From the NCBI GenBank assembly GCA_016713965.1, contig JADJOC010000002.1:540001-604000 (forward strand): DNA of 64,000 nt, given 5' to 3'. The notes under the pieces are model-generated. The model was not told the DNA's origin. It did no database searches and saw only the letters and a list, made by a program, of their open reading frames with translations. Position 1 is the first letter of the stretch. Every line of letters starts with the position of its first letter. Below, piece by piece: positions 30,638-40,054 of the stretch. Origin of the DNA: Chitinophagaceae bacterium. GTDB taxonomy: Bacteria; Bacteroidota; Bacteroidia; Chitinophagales; Chitinophagaceae. The translations under genes were made by a program, and so were the position numbers.

Positions 30638-31594
30638 TCAAACCAATAAGCTTATTTTAAAAGAAGTTTCAAATACAGCTTTTTCTCCGGGCTGTAGCAC
30701 TACCAAACCCAAACCATTATTAAATGCATCAGGTGCTGCACTTAAATTTTCTATGGAAATACTATTACGGTGAGAGGGGGTATAAATTTGCAGGTACGGG
30801 TATCCTTTACCCGGATAAATTTCCAATTGAATTTTTTTATGCGTATCCCTTACCACACAAAGCGGCTGGCACTCTGCAAAATTTACAGTAAAACAATTAT
30901 CAAAAACTGTATGTTCAATTTTTTTTAAACTACTAAATTTATCATAAGGCAATAAGTTTCCTGTAGGTATTAATTCATTATTAAACTCCAGTATTTCCTT
31001 ACTCTGGAATTCCAATTGCAGTTCATTAATAGAACTGCCAAAGGTAAAATAAGGATGCCACCCATCCTGCACTGGTATCAACCCTTCACTTTTATTAATT
31101 ATTTGAGTAGTAAGTGTAAGGAGGTTGTTTTTTTTCAATTCATAAGTAATTATACAATCAAAATAAAACGGGTATCCTTTATCTGTTGCTGTATAGTGGT
31201 GCAATAAAGTAACCCTTGCATACTCTTGATTTGCTTCTTGATTTATTATAACAAAATCAGAGGCATATAATAAACCATGTATCGCATCCCCGTTTAATAA
31301 AAACTTTTCAATAGTATATATCTTTTCACCAAAACGGTATTTAGCCTTATTAATCCTACAGGCAAAAGGTGATAATTTGCAACTTTTAAATCCTTTATAC
31401 TCCACATTATCCTTAAAGTCACCGATATTTACATAATTATCAATAATATTAAACAAAGCATTATCCAGTAAAACATTAAAAGCATAGAGTATTGCCCCGC
31501 AGGATGGGATTATTTCAATACTTGTACCTTCGTTTTTATCAACTAAAATAACTTTATCAAATCCTTGCCCGGAAATATTTTTAATAGCGAACAT
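30638..31594 (-). CDS. aldose 1-epimerase family protein
   Basis: Mutarotase-fold enzyme interconverting sugar anomers, 318 residues, cytoplasmic with no signal peptide. Seen: substrate-binding CKLSPFACRINKAKY, the histidine block DAIHGLLYASDF, the catalytic histidine region VQDGWHPYFTFG and the C-terminal YTPSHRNSISIENLSAAPDAF that carries the catalytic glutamate. Length is close to GalM. The exact sugar is uncertain because this group includes glucose-6-phosphate and galactose epimerases. Confidence 0.88.
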   Translation of the reverse strand: MFAIKNISGQGFDKVILVDKNEGTSIEIIPSCGAILYAFNVLLDNALFNIIDNYVNIGDFKDNVEYKGFKSCKLSPFACRINKAKYRFGEKIYTIEKFLLNGDAIHGLLYASDFVIINQEANQEYARVTLLHHYTATDKGYPFYFDCIITYELKKNNLLTLTTQIINKSEGLIPVQDGWHPYFTFGSSINELQLEFQSKEILEFNNELIPTGNLLPYDKFSSLKKIEHTVFDNCFTVNFAECQPLCVVRDTHKKIQLEIYPGKGYPYLQIYTPSHRNSISIENLSAAPDAFNNGLGLVVLQPGEKAVFETSFKISLLV

Positions 31595-31773
31595 GTAAGA
31601 AATCTATTTTTATATAAATGATCCAGCATTTATGCCAACTGTAATTTAACCGATTTATTTTTGTTTGTTTATAACAGGTATGGTAAAATTTATTTTTTTG
31701 TATTGTTACAAACGTATAAATTTCAGATAAAGAGATTATGTAGGTGACATACATCTATTGGTAAATAAAAAAT

Positions 31774-33963
31774 ATGCTAAAAAATTCTAAGCTAAATATC
31801 CTTATTATAGAAAATGATCAGGCCGATCAACAACTGTTAATAGAACTGCTGCATGCTTCTGAAATAAAAATTAAAACAATTTTTGCAATAAACTCCCTTG
31901 GCAAAGCTATAAATTTAATAAAAGAAGAAGAGATCGATGTTATTTTACTCAATTTATCATTGCCGGATATGGAAGGTATTAATTCTTTTAAAACTTTAAG
32001 AAAGCACACCGAAAAAATCCCTACAATTATATTATCTGATGCAAAAAATACACATACGGCAGTAGACGCAATTAAATTAGGTGCACAAGATTATATACTA
32101 AAAGAGGATTTTGAGAAAAAATTATTAACTAAAATTATATTGTACAGTATCGAAAAGGTGAGTATTCTTGATGCTTTATATAAAAGTAATGAACGCTACA
32201 ATTTTATAAGTAAAGTTACCAATGATATGGTATGGGATTGGAATTTGCTAACCGGTCAGGTATATAGGAATAAAGAGGGCTGGAAAAAAATATATAAAGA
32301 TGAGGATAATGAATCTGATTTTACTCCGCAGGAAGAATGGTACGAACGGGTTCATCCTGATGACGGTCATGTGCTTAAGGCATTACACGAAAACCTGTAT
32401 GGGCCTGATATGCAAAAAAATTTTAAATTTCAATTACGGGCTCTCCGGAATGATGGAAAGTATGCCTACGTGGATGTAAAAGGGTATATTATAAGGGATA
32501 ATGAAGGTACACCAGTACGAATAATTGGGGCTACAGTAGACATCACAGAACAAAAAAAGGCAGAAGAGGAATTAAAAAAGCTATCTCTTATTGCGAAAGA
32601 AACTGTAAACGCTGTAATTATTACTGACCCTGATGAAAAGATACAATGGGTAAATGAAGCTTTTACCAGGCTGACAGGGTTTGAATTTGATGAAGTAATT
32701 GGTAAAACACCGGGAGATTTTTTACGAGGGGCAGAAACTGATGACGCTGCCAGGAATTATATGAATGAATGCATAATTAAAAAGCTCCCATTTGAGTGTA
32801 CAGTAGTTAACTATACAAAAACAGGTGTGAAGCGCTGGATTAAAATTCAGGGCCAACCCATATTTGATAATACAAATAAATTAGAATATTATTTTGCAAT
32901 AGAAACAGATGTAACAGAAATTAAACAAGCTGAACAAATTTTAAAAACATCTGAAGAAAAATACCGCTATTTATTTAATAATAATCCTGCATGTATAGTG
33001 ATATGGGATATTGATAACTATAATATACTGGAGGTAAATGATACTGCCATGTATCAATACGGATATACAAAGGAAGAATTTTTAAAACTCACCATACTTG
33101 ATTTAAGGCTACCGGAAGAGTATCATAAAATAAAACAGTTTGCAGAAAATATTAAAAAGAATAACAAGCCAAAAAAAGTTGAAACCCGCAGGCATATCAA
33201 TAAAAATAAAGAGGAAATGTATATGAGCATCACATCGCATATAATTTCTTATAAAGGAAAAGCTGCCGTTTTAGCACTGGCCAATAATATAACTGAAAAG
33301 ATTTTGCTGGAAGCCAAACTTGAGGAAGAAAGGTTAAGAAAACAACATGAAATAACAGAAGCTGTAATAATAGCCCAGGAACGGGAACGGCATAAGATTG
33401 GCAGTGAATTGCATGATAATGTAAACCAGATTTTAGCCGGTTCAAGGCTGTACATCAGTATCTTAAAAAAGGAGCTTGTTAAAAAACATCCATTACTTGA
33501 AGAAACTGATAAGCTGATTTATGCTTCTATACAGGAAATAAGAAATTTATCCCACTCTTTAGTACCGCCAATTTTAAATGATTCAGAATTGATTGAGGCG
33601 CTTGATAATATTATAGATATGACGACTAAATCCGGTGAGTTAATTGTAAAAAAAGATTTAAAAGGATTTGATAAAAATTCTATTTCCGATAAACTAAAAT
33701 TAAGCATTTACCGTATTGTACAGGAACAGTTTAATAATATTATTAAACATGCAAATGCAAAAACAATCCAGCTAAAATTAAGGAACAAAGGCAAAAAAGT
33801 ACTGCTCAGCATTAAAGATAATGGTATTGGCTTTGATACATCAAAGCGATCTTCCGGGGTAGGATTAATGAATATCAGAACAAGAGCATCCTTATTTAAA
33901 GGTGAAGTGGAAATAATTTCTTCTCCCGGTAATGGATGCGAATTAGTGGTAAGCTTTATGTAA
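31774..33963 (+). CDS. sensor histidine kinase with N-terminal pseudo-receiver and three PAS domains
   Basis: 729-residue cytoplasmic hybrid. Residues 1-125: receiver fold (LNILIIENDQADQQ, IILSDAKNT, AQDYILKEDF), but the expected phospho-acceptor Asp is Asn60 (DVILLNLSLPD, codon AAT at 31951), so phosphorylation there is unlikely. Residues about 135-260, 270-390 and 395-525: PAS/PAC domains (for example IQWVNEAFTRLTGFEFDEVI). Residues about 540-610: HisKA_3 dimerisation domain with the phospho-histidine in IGSELHDNVNQILAG. C-terminus: HATPase with EQFNNIIKHANAK, IKDNGIGFD and GVGLMNIRTRA. NarL-type partners are usual for HisKA_3 kinases; none is adjacent. No membrane segments are seen. Confidence 0.9.
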   Translation: MLKNSKLNILIIENDQADQQLLIELLHASEIKIKTIFAINSLGKAINLIKEEEIDVILLNLSLPDMEGINSFKTLRKHTEKIPTIILSDAKNTHTAVDAIKLGAQDYILKEDFEKKLLTKIILYSIEKVSILDALYKSNERYNFISKVTNDMVWDWNLLTGQVYRNKEGWKKIYKDEDNESDFTPQEEWYERVHPDDGHVLKALHENLYGPDMQKNFKFQLRALRNDGKYAYVDVKGYIIRDNEGTPVRIIGATVDITEQKKAEEELKKLSLIAKETVNAVIITDPDEKIQWVNEAFTRLTGFEFDEVIGKTPGDFLRGAETDDAARNYMNECIIKKLPFECTVVNYTKTGVKRWIKIQGQPIFDNTNKLEYYFAIETDVTEIKQAEQILKTSEEKYRYLFNNNPACIVIWDIDNYNILEVNDTAMYQYGYTKEEFLKLTILDLRLPEEYHKIKQFAENIKKNNKPKKVETRRHINKNKEEMYMSITSHIISYKGKAAVLALANNITEKILLEAKLEEERLRKQHEITEAVIIAQERERHKIGSELHDNVNQILAGSRLYISILKKELVKKHPLLEETDKLIYASIQEIRNLSHSLVPPILNDSELIEALDNIIDMTTKSGELIVKKDLKGFDKNSISDKLKLSIYRIVQEQFNNIIKHANAKTIQLKLRNKGKKVLLSIKDNGIGFDTSKRSSGVGLMNIRTRASLFKGEVEIISSPGNGCELVVSFM

Positions 33964-34030
33964 TAATAATATCCAGCAAGCAATTTATTAGTTTACTACC
34001 AGCCTTATATACCGTTTTATAGTTTAAATT

Positions 34031-35548
34031 TTAATCCATTTTCTCAGGCCGCATCATCGGAAAAAATAATACATCCTGTATAGAATGCTGGTTAGTTAAC
34101 AACATGGCAATCCTGTCTATACCAAAACCAATACCGCTTGTAGGTGGCATGCCATATTCCAATGCCCTAAGAAAATCATGATCAATAAACATTGCTTCAT
34201 CATCTCCACGTTCCATTAATTGTGCCTGCTCTTCAAACCGCTCCCTTTGTTCAATAGGGTCATTTAATTCACTGTAAGCATTAGCAATTTCTTTTCCATT
34301 GCACATCAGCTCAAAACGCTCTACCAAACCAGGTTTGCTCCGGTGCTTTTTGGTAAGTGGGCTCATCTCTACCGGGTAATCAGTAATAAATGTAGGCTGT
34401 ATATAATTGCCCTCACATTTTTCACCAAAAATCTCATCTATCAATTTACCTTTACCCCATTTTACATCTGCGTGTATGCCTAACTGTTGGCATACTTCCC
34501 TTATCCCATTCTCGTCCATTTCGCCAATATCAAACCCGGTAAATTCTTTAATAGCTTCATACATGGTAACCCTTTTGTACGGAGCTTTAAAATCGATTTC
34601 TTTATCGCCAACCATTACTTTTGAAGATCCATTGGTGGCAATAGCTGTTTTCTCAAGCAATTGCTCCGTAGTTTCCATCATCCATTCATAATCTTTATAC
34701 GCCACATAAAATTCCAACACAGTAAATTCAGGGTTGTGTGTTCTATCCATCCCTTCATTCCTAAAATTGCGGCTGAATTCATATACCCATTCAAATCCGC
34801 CAACAATGAGCCTTTTTAAATACAATTCATTGGCAATACGCATATACATAGGCACATCCAAGGCATTATGGTGTGTGGCAAATGGACGGGCGGCAGCACC
34901 ACCGGGAATGCTTTGCAAAACCGGAGTATCTACTTCCAGCGCTCCCCGCTCATTTAAAAACTCCCGGATGGCATTCATCATTTTAGTACGCTTGATGAAT
35001 GTTTCCTTTACCCCAGGGTTTACAATTAAATCTGCATAACGCTGGCGGTAACGAAATTCAGGATCAGTTACTTCATCAAAGGCTTCACCATCTTTTTCTT
35101 TTACAACAGGTAACGGCCGGAGAGATTTGGTAAGAATTGTAAATTCTTTAACATGAACGGAAGTTTCTCCGGTTTTTGTAGTAAATACATATCCTTTTAT
35201 GCCTATGATATCGCCAATATCTATTAATTTTTTCCAAACGGTTTGGTACAAACTTTTATCATCGCCGGGGCAAATATCATCCTGCTTAATATAAAATTGA
35301 ATTTTGCCTGCTCCATCCTGCAATACTGCAAAATTTGCTTTGCCCATATCCCGTACACTCATAATACGGCCTGCAATGCAAACATCAATCGGGTCTTGGG
35401 AATTTTTAGCCCACAACTCTTTTATCTGTAAAGAAGTATGGGAAACCGGGTATAAAGGTGCAGGGTATGCATCAATTCCTGATTTTTTAAGCTCTTCTAA
35501 TTTCTCTCTTCTGATTTTTTCCTGCTCCGATAAATGTTGTACGCTCAT
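34031..35548 (-). CDS. lysS: lysyl-tRNA synthetase, class II
   Basis: Charges tRNA-Lys. The start at MSVQHLSEQEKIRREKL (35548) is preferred over an upstream Met at 35599, which adds an unrelated leader. The OB-fold anticodon-binding domain includes IMSVRDMGKANFAVLQDGAG. Class II motif 1 region: IREFLNERGALEVDTPVLQ with PFATHHNALD; motif 2: FEWVYEFSRNFRNEGMDRTH; motif 3: GMPPTSGIGFGIDRIAMLL. About 505 residues, intact, an essential gene without frameshift. Confidence 0.97.
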   Translation of the reverse strand: MSVQHLSEQEKIRREKLEELKKSGIDAYPAPLYPVSHTSLQIKELWAKNSQDPIDVCIAGRIMSVRDMGKANFAVLQDGAGKIQFYIKQDDICPGDDKSLYQTVWKKLIDIGDIIGIKGYVFTTKTGETSVHVKEFTILTKSLRPLPVVKEKDGEAFDEVTDPEFRYRQRYADLIVNPGVKETFIKRTKMMNAIREFLNERGALEVDTPVLQSIPGGAAARPFATHHNALDVPMYMRIANELYLKRLIVGGFEWVYEFSRNFRNEGMDRTHNPEFTVLEFYVAYKDYEWMMETTEQLLEKTAIATNGSSKVMVGDKEIDFKAPYKRVTMYEAIKEFTGFDIGEMDENGIREVCQQLGIHADVKWGKGKLIDEIFGEKCEGNYIQPTFITDYPVEMSPLTKKHRSKPGLVERFELMCNGKEIANAYSELNDPIEQRERFEEQAQLMERGDDEAMFIDHDFLRALEYGMPPTSGIGFGIDRIAMLLTNQHSIQDVLFFPMMRPEKMD

Positions 35549-35638
35549 GTTTTCAAAAAAATTTTTGCAAAGATACCATATGCAGTGCATTCTTGGCATA
35601 CCTTAATTTACAATACATTTTTTGGCAGGAATCTTGCC

Positions 35639-35646
35639 TATATTTG
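35639..35646 (+). promoter_or_regulatory. possible -7 element of the DUF4197 gene
   Basis: TATATTTG fits the TAnnTTTG -7 consensus and lies 16 bases before the ATG at 35663. A TTG lies 14 bases upstream of it, closer than the usual 19-21, so support is partial. Confidence 0.3.
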
Positions 35647-35662
35647 ATTAAAATAACTTAAC

Positions 35663-36377
35663 ATGAAAAAAATATTTTTTGCTACGATATTATCCTCTTT
35701 TTTATTTGGATGTGAAGTGATACAACAATTACCGCAGGCTTACCCCCAAAACGGTTCAAACGGCATTATTACACAGGCAGAAGCAGCCCAGGGAATTAAA
35801 GAAGCTTTAAGCCAGGGACTGGCAAAAGCAGTTTTACAATTAAATAAGCAGGATGGCTTTTTTGGAAATGACTTTTATAAAGTATTGCTACCGCCGGATG
35901 CAGTAAAAATTGAAAATACTTTAAGAGGTTTGGGATTAGGCAGCATGGTAGATAAAGCTATTTTACAAATCAACCGTGGGGCCGAAGATGCAGTTGGGTA
36001 TGCCAAACCTATTTTTGTGGATGCTATTAAAAGTATGACGCTTAGCGATGCTATTGGTTTGGTAAAAAACGGCGATACCAGTGCTACACATTTTTCAGGA
36101 AAAAACTACTGCTAAATTAACTGCAGCATTTGCACCGGTGATACAATCCTCTTTAGATAAAGTAAATGCCACAAAATATTACGGTGATATTGTAAACAAA
36201 TACAATAATTTTCCTACCACATTTAAAAAAATAAACCCGGATTTGCAGTCATTCGTTACCGCAAAAGCTACAGATGCTTTATTTAAGTTAGTTGCTGAAG
36301 AAGAAAGAAATATCAGAACAAATTTTGCAGCAAGAACATCTGGTATTTTGAAAAAAGTATTCGGTAGCCAGCTGTAA
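35663..36377 (+). CDS. DUF4197 family lipoprotein, frameshifted
   Basis: Secreted lipoprotein of unknown function found widely in Bacteroidota and Proteobacteria. N-terminus MKKIFFATILSSFLFGCEV gives a lipobox with Cys17. DUF4197 features: QGIKEALSQGLAKAV, PDAVKIENTLRGLGLG, NRGAEDAVGYAKPIF and DAIGLVKNGDTSATH. The frame breaks near 36085-36112; the other frame continues IFQEKTTAKLTAAFAPVIQ to 36377 with TDALFKLVAEEERNIR. About 238 residues. The shift is probably a sequence error. Confidence 0.87.
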
Positions 36378-36410
36378 TTTTTTGTACTAAGCTGTTGTGC
36401 TGCTATTAAG

Positions 36411-36477
36411 CATCGTTGTAGCCTGCCCCGTCCGAAGGCGGGGTCACTCACTTGTACTGCATATCTTTATTCAGCTA
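36411..36477 (-). repeat. 67-base dispersed repeat, copy 2 (inverted)
   Basis: Reverse-orientation copy of 30538-30604: catcgttgtagcctgccccg followed by tccgaaggcggggtcactca and cttgtact..tatctttattcagct. It ends three bases before the 25-bp palindrome at 36481. Confidence 0.85.
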
Positions 36478-36480
36478 ATT

Positions 36481-36542
36481 ATAACCGCAGAGTCGGGGAG
36501 ACGCAGAGGATAAACTTTGCGTCTCCCCGACTCTGCGGTTAT
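36481..36542. repeat. perfect 25-bp palindrome (hairpin repeat)
   Basis: Arms 36481-36505 and 36518-36542 are perfect inverted copies (ataaccgcagagtcggggag..), with a 12-base loop. It belongs to the same family as 37474-37542 and 37987-38053. It lies between two convergent genes (DUF4197 and flavin reductase), so it may also act as a bidirectional terminator. Confidence 0.9.
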
Positions 36543-36575
36543 CTCACTATCAATGCTAGATGTTGTTCAAATCAA

Positions 36576-37459
36576 TTAATTCATAGCCAGCAATACCTGC
36601 CAGGCTTCTTTTACTTTGCCGGCATCTAATAATTCCTTCGAATACAAGTGCAGCTCTTTCTCCATGTCATCAGGATTAATGGAATAATACTGAATGATAT
36701 TTTTTAATTTATCATCGTTAAATGCGGCATCTACAAAAGGTATTTCATGCACATTGCCTAACTGGCCTAAATTATTACCTGTTAAAATTTTACTGCTGCG
36801 TATAGCTTCCGGTAAAGCATCTACTCCAATACCCAATTTTGTATTGGGTTTTTCTACTTCAAACACAGCACTGCCACTGGCCCTGCAATAAAAATCTGCT
36901 CCCATACGGGCTACCAGGTCAATTTTATGTGGATCAATTTTATGAGTAGCTGCATCCAACACTTCATCATTAATATGCATTACCAATACTTCGCAAATAA
37001 TTAAATTTCCTGCTCCGCCTTCTGTACCGCTTTCAATAATATCCCTTACTACACATTCCAGTTGTACCGGGCTTTCTGCCACACGGAAGGGCTTAACTTT
37101 TTCTGAAGAAATTTTTGTAAAGCCTGCTTTTATAAACTCATCTGTCCCTTTAGGGTATTCGCAACTGCTCAGGCTCATTTGCTGCACCATAGCATAGTTT
37201 ACCACATTTATTACCACCTCTTTGGTGGCATATACATTTTCTAAGGTATGCTTTATGGTATTGTCCCTCACTCTTCTTGCAGGAGAAAAAATCAGCGTAG
37301 TTGGGTTACTGCCAAAAATATTAAAAAACTAAAAGGCGAAAGGTTAGGATTATCTTCTGCATCAATGGTACTGGCAAAGCAAATTGGCCGTGGGGCAATT
37401 GCTCCAAGCAAGTAACCATGCAATTCGCTGGTTTTTATCTGGCCGGGGATTATTTTCAT
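36576..37459 (-). CDS. flavin reductase-like FMN-binding protein, frameshifted
   Basis: FMN-binding split-barrel protein of the flavin reductase-like group. Start MKIIPGQIKTSELHGYLLGA at 37459; the block IAPRPICFASTIDAEDNPNLSPFSF is typical. One T is missing near 37315-37325; repair gives FSFFNIFGSNPTTLIFSPAR, then RRVRDNTIKHTLENV. The C-terminal part has CEYPKGTDEFIKAGFT, VQLECVVRDII and NLIICEVLVMHIND. About 294 residues. Substrate not assignable; such proteins often sit beside aromatic catabolic genes, which fits the FAH-family gene nearby. Confidence 0.85.
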
Positions 37460-37473
37460 TTTTTTAAAATTTA

Positions 37474-37542
37474 AACCGCAGAGGCGGGGAGCCGCAGAGT
37501 AATTCATTGATGATTCTCAGCGGCTTTGCGTCTCTGCGGTTA
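37474..37542. repeat. imperfect palindromic repeat
   Basis: aaccgcagaggcggggagcc.. (37474-37499) pairs imperfectly with the arm 37517-37542 (ctcagcggctttgcgtctct..). Same family as 36481-36542. It forms the right-hand boundary on the 3' side of the GxxExxY gene. Confidence 0.8.
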
Positions 37543-37583
37543 TACTACTTTTAATCTTTCAAATTACCAGTATATAAATAGGG

Positions 37584-37970
37584 TTAAAAATTATTTACAA
37601 ATCTTTTAAACCCATCTTTAAGTAATCCAACATTAAAATTAACAAGATATCCTAACTTTTTATCTGCTAATTTTAAATACGAAATAATTTGCGCAGTATA
37701 TACAGGATGCATTACGTCTACTGCTTTAGCTTCAAAAATAATCTCATCTTCAATTAATATATCTATTTCAAAATATTTACCTGTATCATAACCTTTATAA
37801 AATAATGGCAATGCAATTTTGGCTTTAGCATTGATATCTCTTAATTCTAACTCTTTTAATAATGCAAATACGTATACTGATTCTAATAATCCCGGACCAA
37901 GTTCTTTATGAACGGCAATACATGAGTCTAAAATTTGGCTGCCCAAATAATTATATTGGTCTTTTGTCAT
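37584..37970 (-). CDS. GxxExxY protein
   Basis: 128-residue protein of the GxxExxY family (name motif seen as GPGLLESVY), with a PD-(D/E)xK-like core: EIDILIEDEIIFEAKAV. Function unknown; a nuclease fold is predicted for the family. It sits alone between two copies of the same palindromic repeat (37474-37542 and 37987-38053). It may therefore have moved together with the repeats, an inference from position only. Confidence 0.85.
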   Translation of the reverse strand: MTKDQYNYLGSQILDSCIAVHKELGPGLLESVYVFALLKELELRDINAKAKIALPLFYKGYDTGKYFEIDILIEDEIIFEAKAVDVMHPVYTAQIISYLKLADKKLGYLVNFNVGLLKDGFKRFVNNF

Positions 37971-37986
37971 AAGTTAGCGTTATTTT

Positions 37987-38053
37987 ACCGCAGAGGCGGA
38001 GAGCCGCTGAGTATTTAAATCAATTAAGCTCAGCGTCTTTGCGACTCCGCGGT
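37987..38053. repeat. imperfect palindromic repeat
   Basis: Arms 37987-38011 (accgcagaggcggagagccg..) and 38029-38053 (ctcagcgtctttgcgactcc..) with a 17-base AT-rich loop. Its end touches the stop codon of the FAH-family gene. Confidence 0.8.
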
Positions 38054-38753
38054 TATACTTTCTTCAATTTTAAAATACTAAAATCAGTTTCATCTTTTAT
38101 AATAGTATTTGTCAATTTACCTAATCCGTCTATTTCCATTTCTACAACATCCCCTTCCTGCAGCCACTGCTCTTTATAATCAGGATTATTTAATTTTCCG
38201 GTACCGTTTAATTCTAAAAAGCACCCGGTGCCTACAGTCCCACTACCGATTACATCCCCGGGAAATAAGTTTACCCCATAACTGCACCGTTCAATAATTT
38301 CAGCAAATGTCCAATCCATATCACTCAAATTACCCTGGCTTACCTGTATACCATTCACCATGCACTTCATTCCCAGGCTCCATGCTTTACCCGTATGATT
38401 TTCTTTGCAGGGTACTTCATAAGGTTTTAATTCATCCAGGGTTACCAGCATAGGCCCTATTACGGTAGAAAAATCTTTGCCTTTTGCCGGGCCAAGGTTT
38501 AATAACATTTCTTCCATTTGTAACCTACGTGCACTCATATCATTCAAGGAAAAGCCATACTGCTTCTTACCATACCTTCTTTAATACGCTGCTCTGCAGA
38601 AAGTGCTAATGGCATCACATCATCCCAATAATTTAAGAACATTGACATACTCATCGGCAAATCGGAATGCAAACTATCTGTATCATATAAATTGCCGTTT
38701 ACTAAAAGCGCCAGCTGCTCATGATCATTTTTTAAATAAGTAACTAATTTCAT
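38053..38753 (-). CDS. fumarylacetoacetate hydrolase family protein, internally shortened
   Basis: Start MKLVTYLKNDHEQLALLVNG at 38753. The C-terminal catalytic part has NDMSARRLQMEEM, KGKDFSTVIGPMLVTLDEL and FPGDVIGSGTVGTGCFLEL, the metal-dependent FAH fold. The two parts meet near 38547 with a one-base shift (AFS-LNDMSAR). Even after repair the protein is only about 233 residues. The middle segment expected in the about 320-330-residue relatives, which holds the D-Y/F-AFRQHV and E-x-E metal-ligand region, is absent. So either about 300 bases were lost in the genome or the assembly collapsed. Likely non-functional as drawn. Confidence 0.8.
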
Positions 38754-38956
38754 ATTGTAATATTGATATAAATTTATTAAGTCGTAAAAGTAGTCAATTA
38801 AATAATTTGTTACTGACATAAACATTAATGCATTTTTAACAAGATTAATTATTTTTGTAGCATAACTTTAATTAGGGATGTAAGTTGACAGAATAAATTT
38901 TATAGCAGATAAATATTTTAAATTATCACATCCATTTAAACCGTAAAACCTTTTCA

Positions 38957-39631
38957 ATGAAATTTGAAAAAATCCATAATAAAGGCCAGGCACAGTTGTT
39001 TAAGAATCAATACCTGGAGTACCTTACCAAAACCCATCCACTGGTTATTTGGGGAATTTATATACCTATAATTGTATTTATGTTATATCACAGCAGCACA
39101 ATGCTAAGGTTTAACATTACACAAATTGCTTCTCTATTTTTAACCGGCATGTTTTTTTGGACATTTTTTGAATATATCATGCACAGGTTTGTATTTCATT
39201 TTTTTGCTGAAAGCGATAAGGCAAAAAAAATTGTTTACATTATACACGGTAACCATCACGAGTACCCGAGAGACAGGGAGCGGTTATTTATGCCACCTGT
39301 ACCCAGTCTTATTTTAGCATCAGCTATTTTTGCATTAATGTATTTTATAGGCTATTTGTTTAATGTCAAAGTAAATGTATTTGCATTTTTTCCCGGATTT
39401 ATGATGGGATATTTAATTTATGGCACAATGCATTATGCCATCCATGCGTGGAACCCTCCATATAAATGGATGAAGCCGCTATGGCGCAATCATCATTTAC
39501 ACCATTATAAAAACGAACAGCAGGGCTTTGGCGTAAGTACAACATTGTGGGACAGACTATTTGGCACCATGTTCGATTTAAAAAAGGAAAAAGAAGATAA
39601 GGAAAAGGTACAGGAATTAATGTTTAAATAA
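38957..39631 (+). CDS. fatty acid hydroxylase superfamily membrane protein (FA2H-like)
   Basis: Di-iron membrane hydroxylase of 224 residues with four hydrophobic segments and the histidine clusters EYIMHRFVFHF, HGNHHEYP, HYAIHAW and NHHLHHY. The HGNHHEYPRDRERLFMPPVP block matches fatty acid 2-hydroxylase/sphingolipid hydroxylase types more than CrtZ-type carotenoid hydroxylases. Bacteroidota make sphingolipids, so alpha-hydroxylation of a fatty acyl chain is a reasonable guess. Standalone gene on the plus strand. Confidence 0.88.
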   Translation: MKFEKIHNKGQAQLFKNQYLEYLTKTHPLVIWGIYIPIIVFMLYHSSTMLRFNITQIASLFLTGMFFWTFFEYIMHRFVFHFFAESDKAKKIVYIIHGNHHEYPRDRERLFMPPVPSLILASAIFALMYFIGYLFNVKVNVFAFFPGFMMGYLIYGTMHYAIHAWNPPYKWMKPLWRNHHLHHYKNEQQGFGVSTTLWDRLFGTMFDLKKEKEDKEKVQELMFK

Positions 39632-39727
39632 TTTTATATCCAGATTTTGTAACTCTATTAAGCTTTATGATAATACGATTTGTCATTTTTAGTTTCACTA
39701 AAATACTCACTTGCACATAAAAACTTA

Positions 39728-40051
39728 CTACCATTTTTCTTCTTCACCAAAAGGATTTTCTTCTTTGGCTGAATTTTTCCTGGAAATAATTTTTTGTTGC
39801 TGTCGCTCAATGATAAGATTAGCTATTATTTTACCTGCATTTTCAACAGAGGAATCTTTTAAAATATGCTTTAATTTTATTTCACTTACATCAATTTTAT
39901 ATAGCAAAAAAACCAGCCGGTTAAAATCATTTTGAATAAGTTCATTTATATAACCGGATAATAACTCTTGCAGTTCCTGCAATGTAAGGGTTTCTTTAAC
40001 CGGTAAATCAAAATCATGCTGTATACTGCTATTTAATGTTGTAGCTGCCAT
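39728..40051 (-). CDS. hypothetical small protein
   Basis: 107 residues, acidic and helical (TLTLQELQELLSGYINELI, then KLKHILKDSSVENAGKIIANL), no signal peptide or known motif. Ends in EENPFGEEEKW. Begins four bases after the TIGR02757 gene on the same strand, so cotranscribed. The same layout (short acidic protein with a leucine-rich N-half) also occurs at 42752-42943. Function unknown. Confidence 0.65.
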   Translation of the reverse strand: MAATTLNSSIQHDFDLPVKETLTLQELQELLSGYINELIQNDFNRLVFLLYKIDVSEIKLKHILKDSSVENAGKIIANLIIERQQQKIISRKNSAKEENPFGEEEKW

Positions 40052-40054
40052 TAA

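Noticed and set aside
36481..38053. Three similar palindromes within 1.6 kb as a CRISPR array.
   Set aside because: Spacing is irregular (hundreds of bases), the units are long inverted repeats with genes between them, and no cas gene is near.
38957..39631. Carotenoid hydroxylase CrtZ, because of the carotenoid cluster in the same window.
   Set aside because: It is 35 kb from the crt genes and its HGNHHEYPRDRERLF block fits fatty acid 2-hydroxylases.
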